This document shows positions 1-11,342 of a stretch of 64,000 bases of DNA, piece after piece. The translations under genes were made by a program, and so were the position numbers. This DNA is from Symbiodinium natans (taxonomy: Eukaryota > Sar > Dinophyceae > Suessiales > Symbiodiniaceae). The stretch's first letter is position 1. The number at the start of each line of letters is the position of its first letter. The stretch covers positions 749,174-813,173 of the forward strand of contig CAJNDS010002834.1 in the NCBI GenBank assembly GCA_905221605.1, in the 5' to 3' direction. The notes beneath the pieces are model-generated. The model was given only the letters and a program-made list of their open reading frames with translations. It was not told the origin of the DNA and searched no databases.

Positions 1-479
1 GTTTGCATTAGGACCCCGAGAAACTTCGAACTCCTAGCCCTAAGGCTGAAGCAGTGAGCCCGGAGCCACACGAAAGCCGAGCCCAAAACCACTCCAAAAC
101 CTAAAAAACCTTGACCTAGTGAACCCTAAGCCCTAACCCTTAAACCCTAATACTCTTAACGCCCAAAACCTAAAATACCTGACCTAGTGAACCCTAAAGC
201 CTAACCCTTAAACCCTAATAATCGTAAAGGCCCAAAATGAAGTAAATGGACGGCGCCTCCCTTAGCCATGACGGTGGGCCCCTTGGCCGTGGCCGATCAT
301 CTTCCAGGAGTTTAGGGGTTTGGGGTTTGTAGGGCCTAGGGTTTAGGGTTTAGGGTGTAGGGTTTAGGGTTTAGGGTTTAGGGCTTGAGTTAGGAGGGAT
401 CTCCGACCGTAAACACCGTGCTTCCGGTCATGAATCAGTAGCCCTTTTAACCCATTTCGGGGTTTAGTGTTAAAAAATC

Positions 480-960
480 GGGGTACCTTGTTGGGGTCCG
501 TATTAGAAGGGGATCCTACTATTTAGGTATCTATATTGGGGGTGCCCCTATTTTCGTAAACCCCCCACGCAGCTGCAGATGCAAGCGTGTGCTGCGGTTT
601 AGGGTTTGGGGTCTACCCGTCTTGGTGTTCCTATAAAAGGGCTATAGTATGTTGGGGTGTATAAGGGGTACTCCTATTTTCCGGAACTCTCTGGGAACGA
701 TGCATGTTTAACTTTTTCAGCTTCAAAGAACAGGCTGTGTGCATCTTCCCCTCATAGACATCAAGGATGTCACATGTGGGGGTTTAGGGTTTAGGGTTTA
801 GGGTGTAGGGTTTAGGGTTTAGGGTTTAGGGTTTAGGGTTTAGGGTTTAGTTTAGGGCGGTTTAGGGTTTAGTGTTTAGGGTTTACGAAAATAAGGTACC
901 CTGTATATAGGCCCCCGAATAGTAGCACCCCAATAAGGTACCCCTAATTTCGGGAAACCC
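480..960. repeat. Short inverted-repeat family C
   Basis: A GGGGTACCTTGTTGGGG...CTATTTTCGTAAACCCCC segment occurs at about 470-565. Related pieces occur at 612-690, in inverse at 883-962, and again at 52565-52660. Confidence 0.5.
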
Positions 961-1337
961 CCATATGAACCTCTGGTCTTCGGCTGTGGTTTCGGAAAGA
1001 ACATGTCGCAGCAATGATACCCTGAACCCCGCCCTCAACTCTACATCCTAAACTGCTTAACCGCACACCCTGTCCCCATAACCCTTTAAATTGACCCTTA
1101 ACCCTTATCTCCAAGGATTGTAAACCCTAAGGCGCTCGGAACAATAGGGTTTAGCCCATGCTTCAGCACCATTTAAAGAAGGTAAGGGACCATACTAAGG
1201 GATCACGTAATGTTAGCCTAGCATTACTAAAGCCCCTAACATTAAAGTACGCCAGGTGTCCCGGCCGCAATAATAAAGCCCTGGAAATAAAGTACGCCAG
1301 TCGGGGCTTGTTTTTTTTGGGGGGGTCCGTTTTTCTT

Positions 1338-1425
1338 TCCTGATCCTCTCTAATTCTCTTCAAGGAAAGGAATCCTGAGTGATTCTCTCTGATCCTCTCT
1401 AATTCTCTCTAAGGAAAGGAATCCT
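1338..1425 (+). repeat. Tandem duplication of a ~50-base unit
   Basis: CCTGATCCTCTCTAATTCTCT followed by AAGGAAAGGAATCC occurs twice with few changes. Confidence 0.8.
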
Positions 1426-1573
1426 TATTCAAAGGGGCCTCACTCTATTTGGGGGGGTTTGATTGAAGGGGGGGGTTATGATTACTAGGTCAACATTAAC
1501 TTCCCCTAGAGTTTCAGAACCCTAAACCCGAAACCCTAAACCCTTAACCCTAAACCCTAAACCCACACCGCAG

Positions 1574-1660
1574 GATTCTCCGAAGCCGTGAGCAGCGGGA
1601 AGGTCACCGAATCCCGGGCCTTCAGCGCGCAGATTGTGGCGCACGTGCAGCAGCCGCCTG
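1574..1660 (+). CDS. Exon-like GC-rich island, unknown product
   Basis: An 87-base open segment between CCGCAG and a GC donor (CCTG|GCTAGG). It contains F-S-E-A-V-S-S-G-K-V-T-E-S-R and A-Q-I-V-A-H-V-Q-Q. CCCTAAA lies upstream and TTTAGGG immediately downstream, the same layout as the identified KS exons. I do not recognise the product. Confidence 0.4.
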
Positions 1661-3238
1661 GCTAGGGTTTAGGGTTCAGGGTTTAGGGCTTCTAGGGTTT
1701 ATGGTTTAAGGTTGTAGGGTTTAGGGTTTATGGTTTAGGGTTTAGGGCTACTAGGGTTTATGATTTAGGGTTTAGGGCTTCTAGGGTTTAGGCCTTAAAG
1801 GGTTTAGTAGGGTTTGGGGTTTGGGGTTTAGGGCTAGGGTTTAGGGTTTCCAGGGTCTAGGGATCATAGGGTCTAGGGTTTATAGGGCGTCGTTTTTAGG
1901 GTCAAGGGCTTATAGGGTTTAGGGTTTGCAGGGTTTAGGGTTTATTGTTTAGGGTTTAGGGTTTAGGGCTAGGGTTTATAGGGTTTATGGTCGACAGAGT
2001 TAAGGTTTACAGGGTTTGGGGTTTTGAGGGTTTTGGGTTTATAGGGTTTAGGATGTTGGGTTTATAGGGTTTAGGGTTTAGGGTTTAGAGCTAGGGTTTA
2101 TAGGTATTGGGGTTTTTTCAGGGTTTTTCAGGGTTTTTCAAGGATTACAGGGCTTTTAGGGTTCATAGGGTTTAGGGTTTAGAGGGTTTAGGGTTTAGAG
2201 GGTTTAGGCTGTATAGGGTTTAGTTTTCTTGTTTTTTCCGGCTTATAGGGTTTATAGGGTTTAGGGCTTTGACACGCCGCTGATCATGTTGTACATTTTC
2301 ACTTTGTTTTCAAGGTGCGGGGTTATTCCATGGGGAAGCCCAAAACTCTAAACCCCCACTACCCCCCCCCCCCCCCCCCTTATAGTAATATTGCTATATT
2401 GTAAAGTACCCAGGATACACATTCTAACGAACAAGGCCTGATAGTACACTGTGAAGTACACCCTTTGAATCAGAAGGGCGAGTTTTTTCCCCAAGAGAAC
2501 TGAGCTGTAGGCAGCCCAATTGTAGGCAGCCCCTTCACCTTTTTGAGGTGGTAGCATGCCTGCAGAATCCCCAAATTTTCTTCTAAGCCTCCTCTGGGAA
2601 CACCCCAACTTGTTAGTTTAGTAGGCATAGGGTTCGGTAGGCTTAGATGTCCCTACCAACTTCTCATGTCGCCCAAACCCTAAACCCTCAAATCCTAACC
2701 CCCTAAATACTTAAGTCCTAAAGCCCCAAACACAAAACCCTAACACCCTAAGACCCTCCACCCCCTAGCACCCGAAAGCCCTAACACACTAAAACCCAAA
2801 TCCCCCCAACATCCATAAACCTAAATCGTTAAACCCCTAAACCCGAACAAATCCTTATAGCCCTGAAGCTCCAATAGCCTAAATACCCTAGCCTAAAACC
2901 CTAAAACCTAAATTCCTAAACCCCACAAGCCTAAAACTCTAAAGCCCTAGAACGCCGCAAGCCCCCCCAATACTCTAAGATTTTTACGCCCTCAAAACCC
3001 GGAATCCCTAAAGCCCTCTGACCCTCCCCAAAGCCCTTAAAGCCCAAATACTCTGAAGGAGGGTCTGAGGCATACAGACCTCAAACCCTAAACCCTAAGT
3101 CCCCAAAAAGGGGGGTCTGAGGCATGTCGACGATAGACCTCGAACACCAGACCTCGAACACCCTAATACCCTGACCCCCAAGCGGCCGAACCACATTAAA
3201 GCCCTCAAATACTCTAAAGGGGGGGTCTGAGGCATTTA

Positions 3239-3352
3239 GTGAACCCTAAACCCTAAACCCTAAACCCTAAACCCTAAACCCTAAACCCTAAACCCTAAAC
3301 CCTAAACCCTAAACCCTAAACCCTAAACCCTAAACCCTAAACCCTAAACCCC
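3239..3352 (-). repeat. (CCCTAAA)n array, near-perfect
   Basis: About sixteen uninterrupted copies of the telomere-type heptamer on the C-rich strand. One of the longest perfect arrays in the window. Confidence 0.97.
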
Positions 3353-3400
3353 ACAAAGCCCCTAACGCCCTTGAATACTCTTGGGGGGGGGGGGTCTCAG

Positions 3401-3465
3401 GCATGGCTATTGCGTGCTGAACGGCCGCGGATCAGAGGCGACGACTCAGACCGGTGGTGCGCAGG
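3401..3465 (+). CDS. Exon-like island, unknown product
   Basis: The island follows CTCAG and ends at GT (AG|G|GTTGAC). One frame reads H-G-Y-C-V-L-N-G-R-G-S-E-A-T-T. It is GC-rich between two CCCTAAA arrays. A second frame is also open, so the reading is uncertain. Confidence 0.33.
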
Positions 3466-4239
3466 GTTGACCTGAGACCCTCAACCCTAAGCACTAAACC
3501 CTAAACCCTAAACCCTGAACCCTAAACACTAAACCCTAAACCCTAAACCCTGAACCCTGAACCCTGAACCCTGAACCCTTAACCCTAACCGTACCCAAAC
3601 CCTAAACCAGCAAGCCTGAACCCTCAAGTCAAAGGGGTCGCTGCGCTTTTCGGTTTCGGGTTGTATTTGGGGTTGAAAGGGCTGAAGCAGGGACCTTTAT
3701 GGGGCACTAGCGGGTGTTTAGGACTTTTCTCTGTTAAACATAGAGCCTATAGTATAGGGGTTACGCAGGGCTGACCAAGGTTCAGGGTTCACAGGGTTTT
3801 TAGGGCTGATAGGGTTTATAGGGTTTTTAGGGTTTATGGCGTTTGTAGGGCTTTTGGGTTTAATTTGTGTTTAGGGCATCGGATTCAAGTGCGCTTAAAG
3901 TTGAAAGGTTCAGTGTTGAGGGATCAGGGTTTAGACGGTAAGGTTTAGGGTTTAGGTTGAACAAGGGTTTAGGGTTTAGGGTTTAGGGTTTAGGGTTTAG
4001 GGTTCAGCGAAGCTAGGGATCACACTTTTGGGCTCTAGATCTTGCATGTCTTCGCCATGCCGCGTGACATCTGAGGCTTGGGGTGTAAAGCCTAAACCCT
4101 AAGCCCTAAGCCCTAAACCCTAAACCCTAAACCCTAATCCGCGGGGAACGGAAGCCCCAAAGCCTAGACTCCCCCTTAGTGCAAGCCAGAGGCCAACCTT
4201 TGGCACCCCTAGAAAACGCAGCTCTCAACTTGGGGTTTA

Positions 4240-4745
4240 TAGGGTCTCTAGGGTTTATAGGGTTTTTATAGAGTTTATAGGGTCTATGTAGGGTTTATAG
4301 GGTTTTTTATAGGGTTTTTATAGGGTTTATAGAGTTTGTAGGGTTCATAGGGTTTATAGGGTTTATAGGGTTTATAGGGTGTATATAGGGTTTATAGGGT
4401 TTTTTGGGTTTATAGGCTTTATGGAGTTTATGGGGTTTATAGGGTTTTACAGGGTTTATAGGGTTTATAGGGTGTATAGGGGGTTTGTACGGTTTTACTG
4501 GGTTTATAGGGTATAGAGAACTCCTCAACTCGACACTGAAATCATCCTTAAGCTCGTAAGGTCTCATAATATAGAGCTTGGGGTTGAGGTTTGGGGTGTG
4601 GGATGGTTTAGGGTTTATAGGGTTTATAGGGTTTATAGGGCTTATAGGGTTTATAGGGTTTATAGGGTTTACAGGGTTTATAGGGTTTATAGGGTTTATA
4701 GGGTTTGTGGGTTTATAGGGTTTATAGGCTTTATAGGGTTTAGGG
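4240..4745 (+). repeat. Drifted telomere-type repeat, TTTATAGGG variant
   Basis: The unit here is mostly GTTTATAGG, nine bases instead of seven, over two blocks (about 4240-4510 and 4605-4745). This suggests local amplification of one variant. Confidence 0.85.
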
Positions 4746-4778
4746 TTTAGGGTTTGGCCCTATAAGTCCTTGCTCCAG

Positions 4779-4838
4779 GCTGCCCGAGAGGAAGCTGCCA
4801 GGCTCTGCGACGAGCGGAAGGACCTCCTTTTCATCGGG
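4779..4838 (+). CDS. Exon-like island, charged helix, unknown product
   Basis: Sixty bases, exactly 20 codons, between CTCCAG|G and GT (GGG|GTAGCC). It reads A-A-R-E-E-A-A-R-L-C-D-E-R-K and then hydrophobic residues, like a charged helix. A TTTAGGG array precedes it and CCCTAAA follows. The canonical boundaries and strong composition contrast make a real exon likely. Confidence 0.45.
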
Positions 4839-6033
4839 GTAGCCTTAAACCCTAAACCCTATACCCTAAACCCTGAACCCTAAACCCTAAACCCTGAACC
4901 CTAAACCCTGAACCGCCGACCCTCCACCCTCCCCCCCCCCCCCTCCTTTCCCAAGAGTCGACCTACCAAGTCTACTTTGGGGGCTTCAGGATCGAGCGAT
5001 CTTTTGTTTGAGGGTCAGGGGGATTGGAGCCTGAGAGGCTGGCATTTGCCAATGCAGGATACATGTATTGTATCTCTTGAAAGCCTTAAGCCCTAAAGCC
5101 CCCCAAACTCCAATCGACCCGCACACCCTAAAACCTCTGGTGAGGATGCCTTCGAGCGGCCTCGGCAGGTGGGTCATGTGCCCTCGTGCCGTTTGCATGT
5201 TTTCGGGTGAGTCGCAGCATTTGGGGGGTTTATGGGTCGAGGGTTCAAAGGCTCAGCGTTGAGGGGTTTAGGGGGAGGCGGCGTTTAGAGTTTGCGAGGC
5301 TCATGGCGGCAAAGGTTTGTAAGTCGACCAAGGTACGCCATCGACCAGACCTCCAAAGCGGTAAATCCTGATTCTTGGGCCCTGGACCAAACTCCTCCTC
5401 GAAGCTTCTAAACTTCTAGGCCTCCAAACCGCGGCCGTGAACCGAAAGCCTCTAAAGCCCCCAAACTGCAGATTCTGCCCCCCCTCGCAGAAACCAAGGT
5501 AAGCGTCCAAGACTCCACGCCTCCACATCTCCACTCACCTCCAAACCTCCTAAACCCGAAACCCTACGCCCTAAACCCTAAGCTTCCAAACCTCCAAACC
5601 TCCAAACCTCCAAACCTCCAAACCTCCAACCCTCCAAACCGCCAAACCTCCAAACCTCCAAACCTCCAAAAGCCCAAACCTCCAAACCTTAAACCCCAAA
5701 CCCCAAACCCCAAAACCCTGAATCACACCTGAAGCCTTAGCCTCTCACACCCCCCTAAAGCATGCCCGACCTTCTCCGTACTTTGCTTAGCAAAATACCC
5801 AAAGAATGAATAACATTCTTCCTTATGAGGGCCACAGAGGGATTTATTGTCTTAGAACCTTTCTTCCTTAGATGGGCAATCTAGTGGTTATCATCTTTCA
5901 GTTGTTGGTGGTTCTTCGGCAAATAGTAGTAGCTGATAAGGGCAATATGGGGCAGTCTAGGGGTCATAATATTCTATGTTTTCGGGTTCTTAGGCAAATA
6001 GTACATGAAATAGTAGCTTCGTCTCGTCTGCAG
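4839..6033. other. Repeat-rich DNA with CCTCCAAA variants
   Basis: CCCTAAA array at 4850-4915, a moderately GC-rich stretch 4950-5560 with short open frames but no clear exon, the CCTCCAAA array, then a plain stretch from 5760. Confidence 0.6.
5577..5712 (-). repeat. (CCTCCAAA)n variant array
   Basis: About twelve units of CCTCCAAA, then CCCCAAA, another drifted form of the C-rich telomere-type unit. Confidence 0.85.
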
Positions 6034-6097
6034 GAAGTGCGCGATGCACTGTTGGGCCGAGATTCCTTCTGCGGCTGGGGCGAAGTTGGGAGCAATT
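6034..6097 (+). CDS. Exon-like island, unknown product
   Basis: After CTGCAG|G the frame reads E-V-R-D-A-L-L-G-R-D-S-F-C-G-W-G, ending at a GT at 6098 or 6086. It lies just before a TTTAGGG array. The product is not recognised. Confidence 0.38.
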
Positions 6098-6438
6098 GTT
6101 GAGGGGGTTTGTCAGGGTTTAGGAGTTCACCGGGGAGGGTTTAGGGTTTAGGGTTTAGGGTTTATGGTTTAGGCTTTATGGTTTAGGGCTTATGGTTTAG
6201 GGGCTTGTCACTCTGAACCCTGCGCCTCTTCTGCTCCCGCGTTGCTTGTTAATTAGGGCACCTAGGAGGCCAAGGAAGCTCAAGTGACGGCGAATCTTCG
6301 CGCCCACAAACCCAAACCCTCCACTCTATGGTGCCTTTCCGGGCTTAAGGTATAGGGTTTTACTAATACCAAAAAGCTAAAACTAAAAATGAAAAAAACA
6401 ACAACAAACGAACTTGTGACGGCGTGTGCCCGCACAAG

Positions 6439-6533
6439 GCAAGGCGTGGTTCTTCCACACCGGCGGCAGCAGCGGCGACGGCGTGCCGAGACAGCTGGAG
6501 CCGTACTTTCAACAGGCCAAGTCATGGCATCAA
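6439..6533 (+). CDS. Exon-like island, unknown product
   Basis: Ninety-five bases between ACAAG|G and GT (CAA|GTTGGT). It contains K-A-W-F-F-H-T-G-G-S-S-G-D-G-V and then Q-L-E-P-Y-F-Q-Q-A-K-S-W. It is one of the longest and most protein-like islands outside the KS region, but I cannot assign it. Confidence 0.45.
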
Positions 6534-6837
6534 GTTGGTTTAGTACAAATTCCTTATGCTATTCGCATTGCTAAACCCTAAACCCTAAACCATCGCGAAG
6601 ATGAAGAGTTTCACCAATATCCAAAATGTCATTCAACAGTGCCAAGTCACAGGGCGCCATGTTAAATGTTTACCTCTCTTGCTAACTGCTATGGTTCATA
6701 CTGCTATAATTGTTATGTTCGTTACGTTTATTAGCATACTTTGATTTGGCTGATAATGATCATTTTAATCGTTAACATTCTTCAGATTGTTAGTTTGACC
6801 ACGAATTATCATAGTCACTGCGATGATGTTGATGAGT

Positions 6838-6876
<39 letters not shown>
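6838..6876 (+). repeat. (GAT)n microsatellite
   Basis: About thirteen GAT triplets. The reverse strand gives a run of His codons that is not a gene. Confidence 0.9.
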
Positions 6877-6878
<2 letters not shown>

Positions 6879-8354
6879 GCTCGAGGGCGGTTGGACCATG
6901 TGTAGTTTGCAGGTGTTCCTGCTCCATCTCGTACTTGCCTGTCCCACAACACCATCACCAACTGGCTCACCCTTCACCATTGACACCGCAGCTACATCCC
7001 AAATACTCAGACCCCAAAGCTGCTTTTACTGGTGCTTAAGGGTGAGTGGGCCAGTGGAGCCCGTAAGAACCCCGTGTTCATTCCCAGATGTACCACCATC
7101 GTAGTACCTGCATTCGCTTCACAGCTTCCTGAAGCACCCTAATCCGAAGTTATCCCTAAACCCACTCGTACGTATAAGTGCCCATGAGCCCCCAGTTTTC
7201 AGCTTGACTTGCAGGTCGAAGACCTGCATGTGGCTCTTTGCATGCTTCCGGATGCCGCACCGCAGCTGCAGTTTGGGATTCCGGGATGGCGGGGGTATCG
7301 GACGCCAGCCTGGGCGGCCTCAGCTGAAAGCCCCAAACCTATAGCCCGTACTATAGACCCCTTAAGAATTAAAATGCTTTTTTTAATCTGTATTCGTAGA
7401 ACAAACTCAAGGGAATTTTCAAACTAGTGTTTTATTAAGGTTCTAAGGGAAGTAAAGAAACTCCTTCCCAAAGTTGTAAGTGAGGGTCCCCCGATTGATG
7501 CCCTTGTTTAAAGTAGAAGCGCTCTGGTCCACTGACAACCACCCCCTTCCATTATGCTAAGGCGTCTGCAAGAGGTACCTCCCCCCCGCACCCCCCACGT
7601 TCTAAACGCTAGAAGTTTGCTTTGAGACGGCCGCAGCAGCATCTTACCAAGCTCGAAAACCTCAAACCCTAGACCACTACACAGAAGCCCTTAAAACCCT
7701 AAAAAACACCAAAAAATACCAGCAGCGGTTTCGTCGTCGGATGCCCAAAACCCGAAACCCTAAGCCCTCATACTTGCAGGACTTAGGAAAGCCCGCCTAG
7801 GACCTGTTAAATCCTGACACAGTATTCCCTGAACCCTCAACCCTCAATGCTAAGCCGGAAAGGTTTTAGAGTTTAGGGACGAGGGTGTGCTTGCCTTAGG
7901 ATCTGGGCTTCTGCCCTCGCCGCGTGCTGGAGCCGTGGGGGGGGTGGGGGGGGGGGGGGGGGGGGAACGGTGCAGAAGGGTTTTTTGGACTTTAGGGGTA
8001 TAGGTTGAGGGTTGGCTTTTGAGATTAGGGTTCAGGGTTTGGAGCCCTATGTCGGGTAATACATAAGCCCTACAAACCATACAAACCCCATAAACCCCAC
8101 GACCCCCATGAACCCCCATGAGTTCCCATGAACCCCACTTAACCCCATAAGGCACATAAGCCCATAAGAAGCCCTTCCCCCCCGCTGTAGGGGGATCACC
8201 CTAAACCCTAAACCCTAAACCCTAAACCCTAAACCCTAAACCCTAAACCCTAAACCCTAAACCCTAAACCCTAAACCCGACGGCGCTGGAGTTGACGTCT
8301 TTTTGTTGGGTTGCCATCCCGGCTCCTTATTCTGCTACAAGGGGCTCAGGGGCC

Positions 8355-8434
8355 CAGTCCTTGATAGGCGATTATACTAACCCCCTTATTATAATCCCTT
8401 CTAAGCACTGTTCGTATAAGGGGGAACATCCCAA
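8355..8434. repeat. Family A palindrome, partial
   Basis: Contains CAGTCCTTGATAGG and the right end GGGGGAACATCCCAA; the left end is missing. Confidence 0.6.
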
Positions 8435-8616
8435 CCCGAAACCCCAAACCCTAAACCTTAAACCCTAAACCATAAACCCCAAACCCCAAACCCTAAACCC
8501 TAACCCCAAAACTGAGCTATAGAGACTGCGTCAGTGCTCTGGAGCCCTGTCCCTTAATGAGGAGGAGAGACAGAGTTTCGGTTAGCCGGTCCCCACCCCT
8601 AAGGCCCCCCGACCTC

Positions 8617-8801
8617 GGGATGTTCCCCCTTGTAAACCCTAAACCCTAAACCCTAAACCCTAAACCCTAAACCCTAAACCCTAAACCCTAAACCCTAAAA
8701 CCCTAGCCCTAAACCCTAAACTCTACATCCTTAATAGTGATTGTAATAGGGGGGTACTATAATCCCCATGAAGGACTGTTAGTATAAGGGGGAACATCCC
8801 A
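8617..8801. repeat. Family A palindrome interrupted by a CCCTAAA array
   Basis: The left end (CGGGATGTTCCCCCTTGTA, 8617-8635) and the rest (CCTTAATAG onward, 8729-8801) match one element. Between them lie about 90 bases of (CCCTAAA)n. The array therefore seems to have arisen or landed inside an existing element. Confidence 0.6.
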
Positions 8802-9310
8802 GACCCTAAGCCAGCCAGCCCTTACGCCCTCGGGTTGAGGGTTTTCAGGGCTTCGTGCGCCTGGAAGGGTTTAGGGTTTAGTTTAGGGCTTAGGGCTTAG
8901 GGCTTAGGGTTTAGGGTTTAGGGTTTAGGGTTTAGAGTTTAGAGTTTAGAGTTTAGGGTTTAGGGTTTAGGGTTTAGGGTTTAGGGTGGAGGCCCCTTCT
9001 TCCGGGCCCTGAAGCCCCTTACCACCTTGTTCTTGGCCACAAGCATTCCAACAAACAATCGAAGCACAAAGCACACGACTACTGAAGCAATAGGTACATC
9101 TCGATCAGTGTTAGTTTTTTTTACTTTTTGGGTTATGGGCTCTCTTATATATGAACAAAGGGGATCCTTTTTTCTTCCTATAGGGGAACAGGGATTAAGA
9201 CATGTACGCTGAAGGTTACAACTCAAGCGAGCACCCCCCCCCCCCCCCTAAACCCTAAACCCTAAACCCTAAACCCTAAACCCTAAACCCTAAACCATCC
9301 GATGATCCAG

Positions 9311-9370
9311 GAGTTCCCATTGGCGCGCGCCGCCCTCGCTGGGCGGTTCGAGGCAAAGCGTGGCTCTGAG
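9311..9370 (+). CDS. Exon-like island, unknown product
   Basis: Sixty bases (20 codons) between ATCCAG|G and a GC donor (GAG|GCAATT). It reads E-F-P-L-A-R-A-A-L-A-G-R-F-E-A-K. A CCCTAAA array is upstream and a TTTAGGG array downstream. Confidence 0.42.
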
Positions 9371-9779
9371 GCAATTTCCGGGGCTCAGGGTTTAGGGTTT
9401 AGGGTTTAGGGTTTAGGGTTCAGGGTTCAGGGTTTAGGGGCTCATGGGGGGTTGGGATTATAAAAGCCCGAAATTGAAGACATTTAATGTTGATTGTGAA
9501 TTGGTTCTCACTATTCTGCGGGGCCCACGCAGAAGGACATACTCTGACGGATGCTCCAAGAACAGGAAAGTTTAGGGGTGTTGGGACTGTAGGTGTGTGG
9601 AGGTACTGGGCCTAGCCCTACCAACCGGCTCGGTTCTCGAAACCCCAAACCCTAAACCCTATGAAAACTACAGTATGTACCCCAAATGACCTATGAAGCT
9701 TGTAAACCCGGTCTCCCCAAATCAGACCCTAAACCCCAAATCCTATATACTCTTTTCCCTGACACCCTGTAAATCCTGG

Positions 9780-9900
9780 ACCCCAAACCCTATAAAACCC
9801 TCTGAAACTCTATAAAACCCCATAAAACCCCATAAAACCCTATAAAACCCTATAAAACCCTATCAAACCCTATTAAACCCTATAAAACCCTGTTAAACCC
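9780..9900 (-). repeat. (CCCTATAAAA)n variant array
   Basis: Ten-base units CCCTATAAAA, with some CCCTGTTAAA; the C-strand counterpart of the TATAGGG form. Confidence 0.82.
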
Positions 9901-11200
9901 CAGCCCAGGTCTCGATTCCGGAAAAATCCGCCCATCGGACTTGCGCCAGGGCCTGCTGGACAGCCATCTCAGGCCCGGGGGCTTAGGGTTTAGGGTTTAG
10001 GGTTTAGGGTTTAGGGTTTAGGGTTTAGAGAGTATGTGAAGTTTCCGAATCCTGTAAATATAAATCGCACTAGTATAGGAGCATAGACTATTTGCTGAGA
10101 ACGAATAACTATCAATATGAAAGCAAAATGAATCAGTTTTCCAAGAAGCACATCCTAAAAACCCAAAGATAACAGTAATGCTGCGCGCGTCGCTTCGCTG
10201 ATAGTTTTTCGGATATTTTCTACAGCCGTGTATTGTATTGACCCAAGAATATAGCCACTAAATGCCACACAGAATTCGCATGAATTATTATGTTCACCAG
10301 ACATCTCCCAAATATTATTATTATTATCATCATTGTTGTGATGATTGTGCTATTAGTTTGCTTCTCCAAGCCCCCTTCTGGATGCAGCCCTAAACCCTAA
10401 ACCCTAAACCCTGAACCCCAAACCCCAAACCCTAAACCCTAAACCCTAAACCCTAAACCAGGTTTGCGAAGACCCGGCGCCTTTGCATCATGCAGCCTGG
10501 CACAACCCGGGGTTGAGGTTGAAGGGACACAGGGTTCCCTCAACTGAGGGACTCAGGGTTTAGGGTTTAGGGTTTAGGGTTTAGGGTTAGGGATCCTCCC
10601 GTGGTCGGCGAGGGTTTGGGGGTTTAGGGTTTAGGGTTTAGGGTTTAGGGTTTGATGTTTGCAAGCAAGTAGAGAAAACAGAGGCTTTCTTACTGAGAAT
10701 TAGCACTCAGGTTTCCCTCAACCCTGAGGGCCCCCAAACCCTCTAAGGAATTTTGTAGTTGCAGGCTGTGGGTGTAGTTTGCGAAGCTGCACCCCTCAGC
10801 ACGAAACCGCAAACCCTAACCCTAAACCCTAAACCCTAAACCCTAAACCCTAAGCCCTAAACCCTAAACCCTAAACCCTAAACCCTAAACCCTAAAACCT
10901 AAACCCTAAACCCTAAACCCTAAACCCTAACCCTAAACCCTATTGCCCTGAGGTATCTTGTGCGAGGAGAGTGCACTCTCCAACTGTTCCCACGCTCTTC
11001 AGAGGCCGATTTTTTTTTTTGGGGGGGGGGAGGGGGGGGTGTTACAACCTTAGGGCAGGGCTTGGGTTTAGGGTTTAGTTTAGGCTTTAGGCATTAGGCT
11101 TTAGGGTTAAGTTTAGGCTTGGGTTCAGGGTTTAGGGTTCAGGGTTTAGGAGCTTAGAGGCCTAGAGGTCTGTGGTTTTCGATTTAGGGTTGAGTCCTTG

Positions 11201-11342
11201 GGGGGGGGGGGGGGGGGGGGGGAGGGGGGGGGGGAGGGGGGGGGGGAGGGGGGGGGGAGGGGGGGGGAGAGGGGGCGGGGGGAGGGGGGGGGGAGGGGGG
11301 GGGGAGGGGGGGGGGGGGGGGGGGGGAGGGGGGGGGGGGGGG
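11201..11342 (+). repeat. Poly-G tract of about 140 bases
   Basis: Runs of G broken by single A, and one AGA and one C. It is far longer than the other G-tracts (7937-7965, 24359-24389, 46713-46737, 39736-39751, 20885-20905). It is expected to form G-quadruplexes and is prone to sequencing error. Confidence 0.9.

Larger units (their letters stand above)
1..1573. other. Repeat-rich DNA, left end
   Basis: Mixed CCCTAAA and TTTAGGG arrays (notably 780-875), the family C inverted repeats and the ~50-base duplication. No gene seen. Confidence 0.7.
1661..4778. other. Repeat-rich DNA around the island at 3401
   Basis: Degenerate TTTAGGG from 1664 to 2260, CCCTAAA-type from 2670 to 3350 and 3480 to 3605, G-strand 3780-4010, and TATAGGG-type after 4240. 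A non-repetitive stretch at 2270-2630 holds no convincing gene. Confidence 0.7.
6534..9310. other. Mixed DNA: plain stretch, then telomere-type arrays and family A palindromes
   Basis: 6600-7450 is the longest stretch here without telomere-type repeats and holds only the GAT microsatellite. From 7660 on CCCTAAA returns, with perfect arrays at 8203-8277, 8636-8715 and 9249-9295, G-strand at 8865-8995, and two family A copies. Confidence 0.65.

Noticed and set aside
1-900. Window start as a true telomere
   Set aside because: Arrays are short, interrupted and in both orientations, and continue for 56 kb; this is interstitial.
6765-6986. Open frame with a long His run on the - strand
   Set aside because: Product of the (GAT)n microsatellite; no other protein-like feature.
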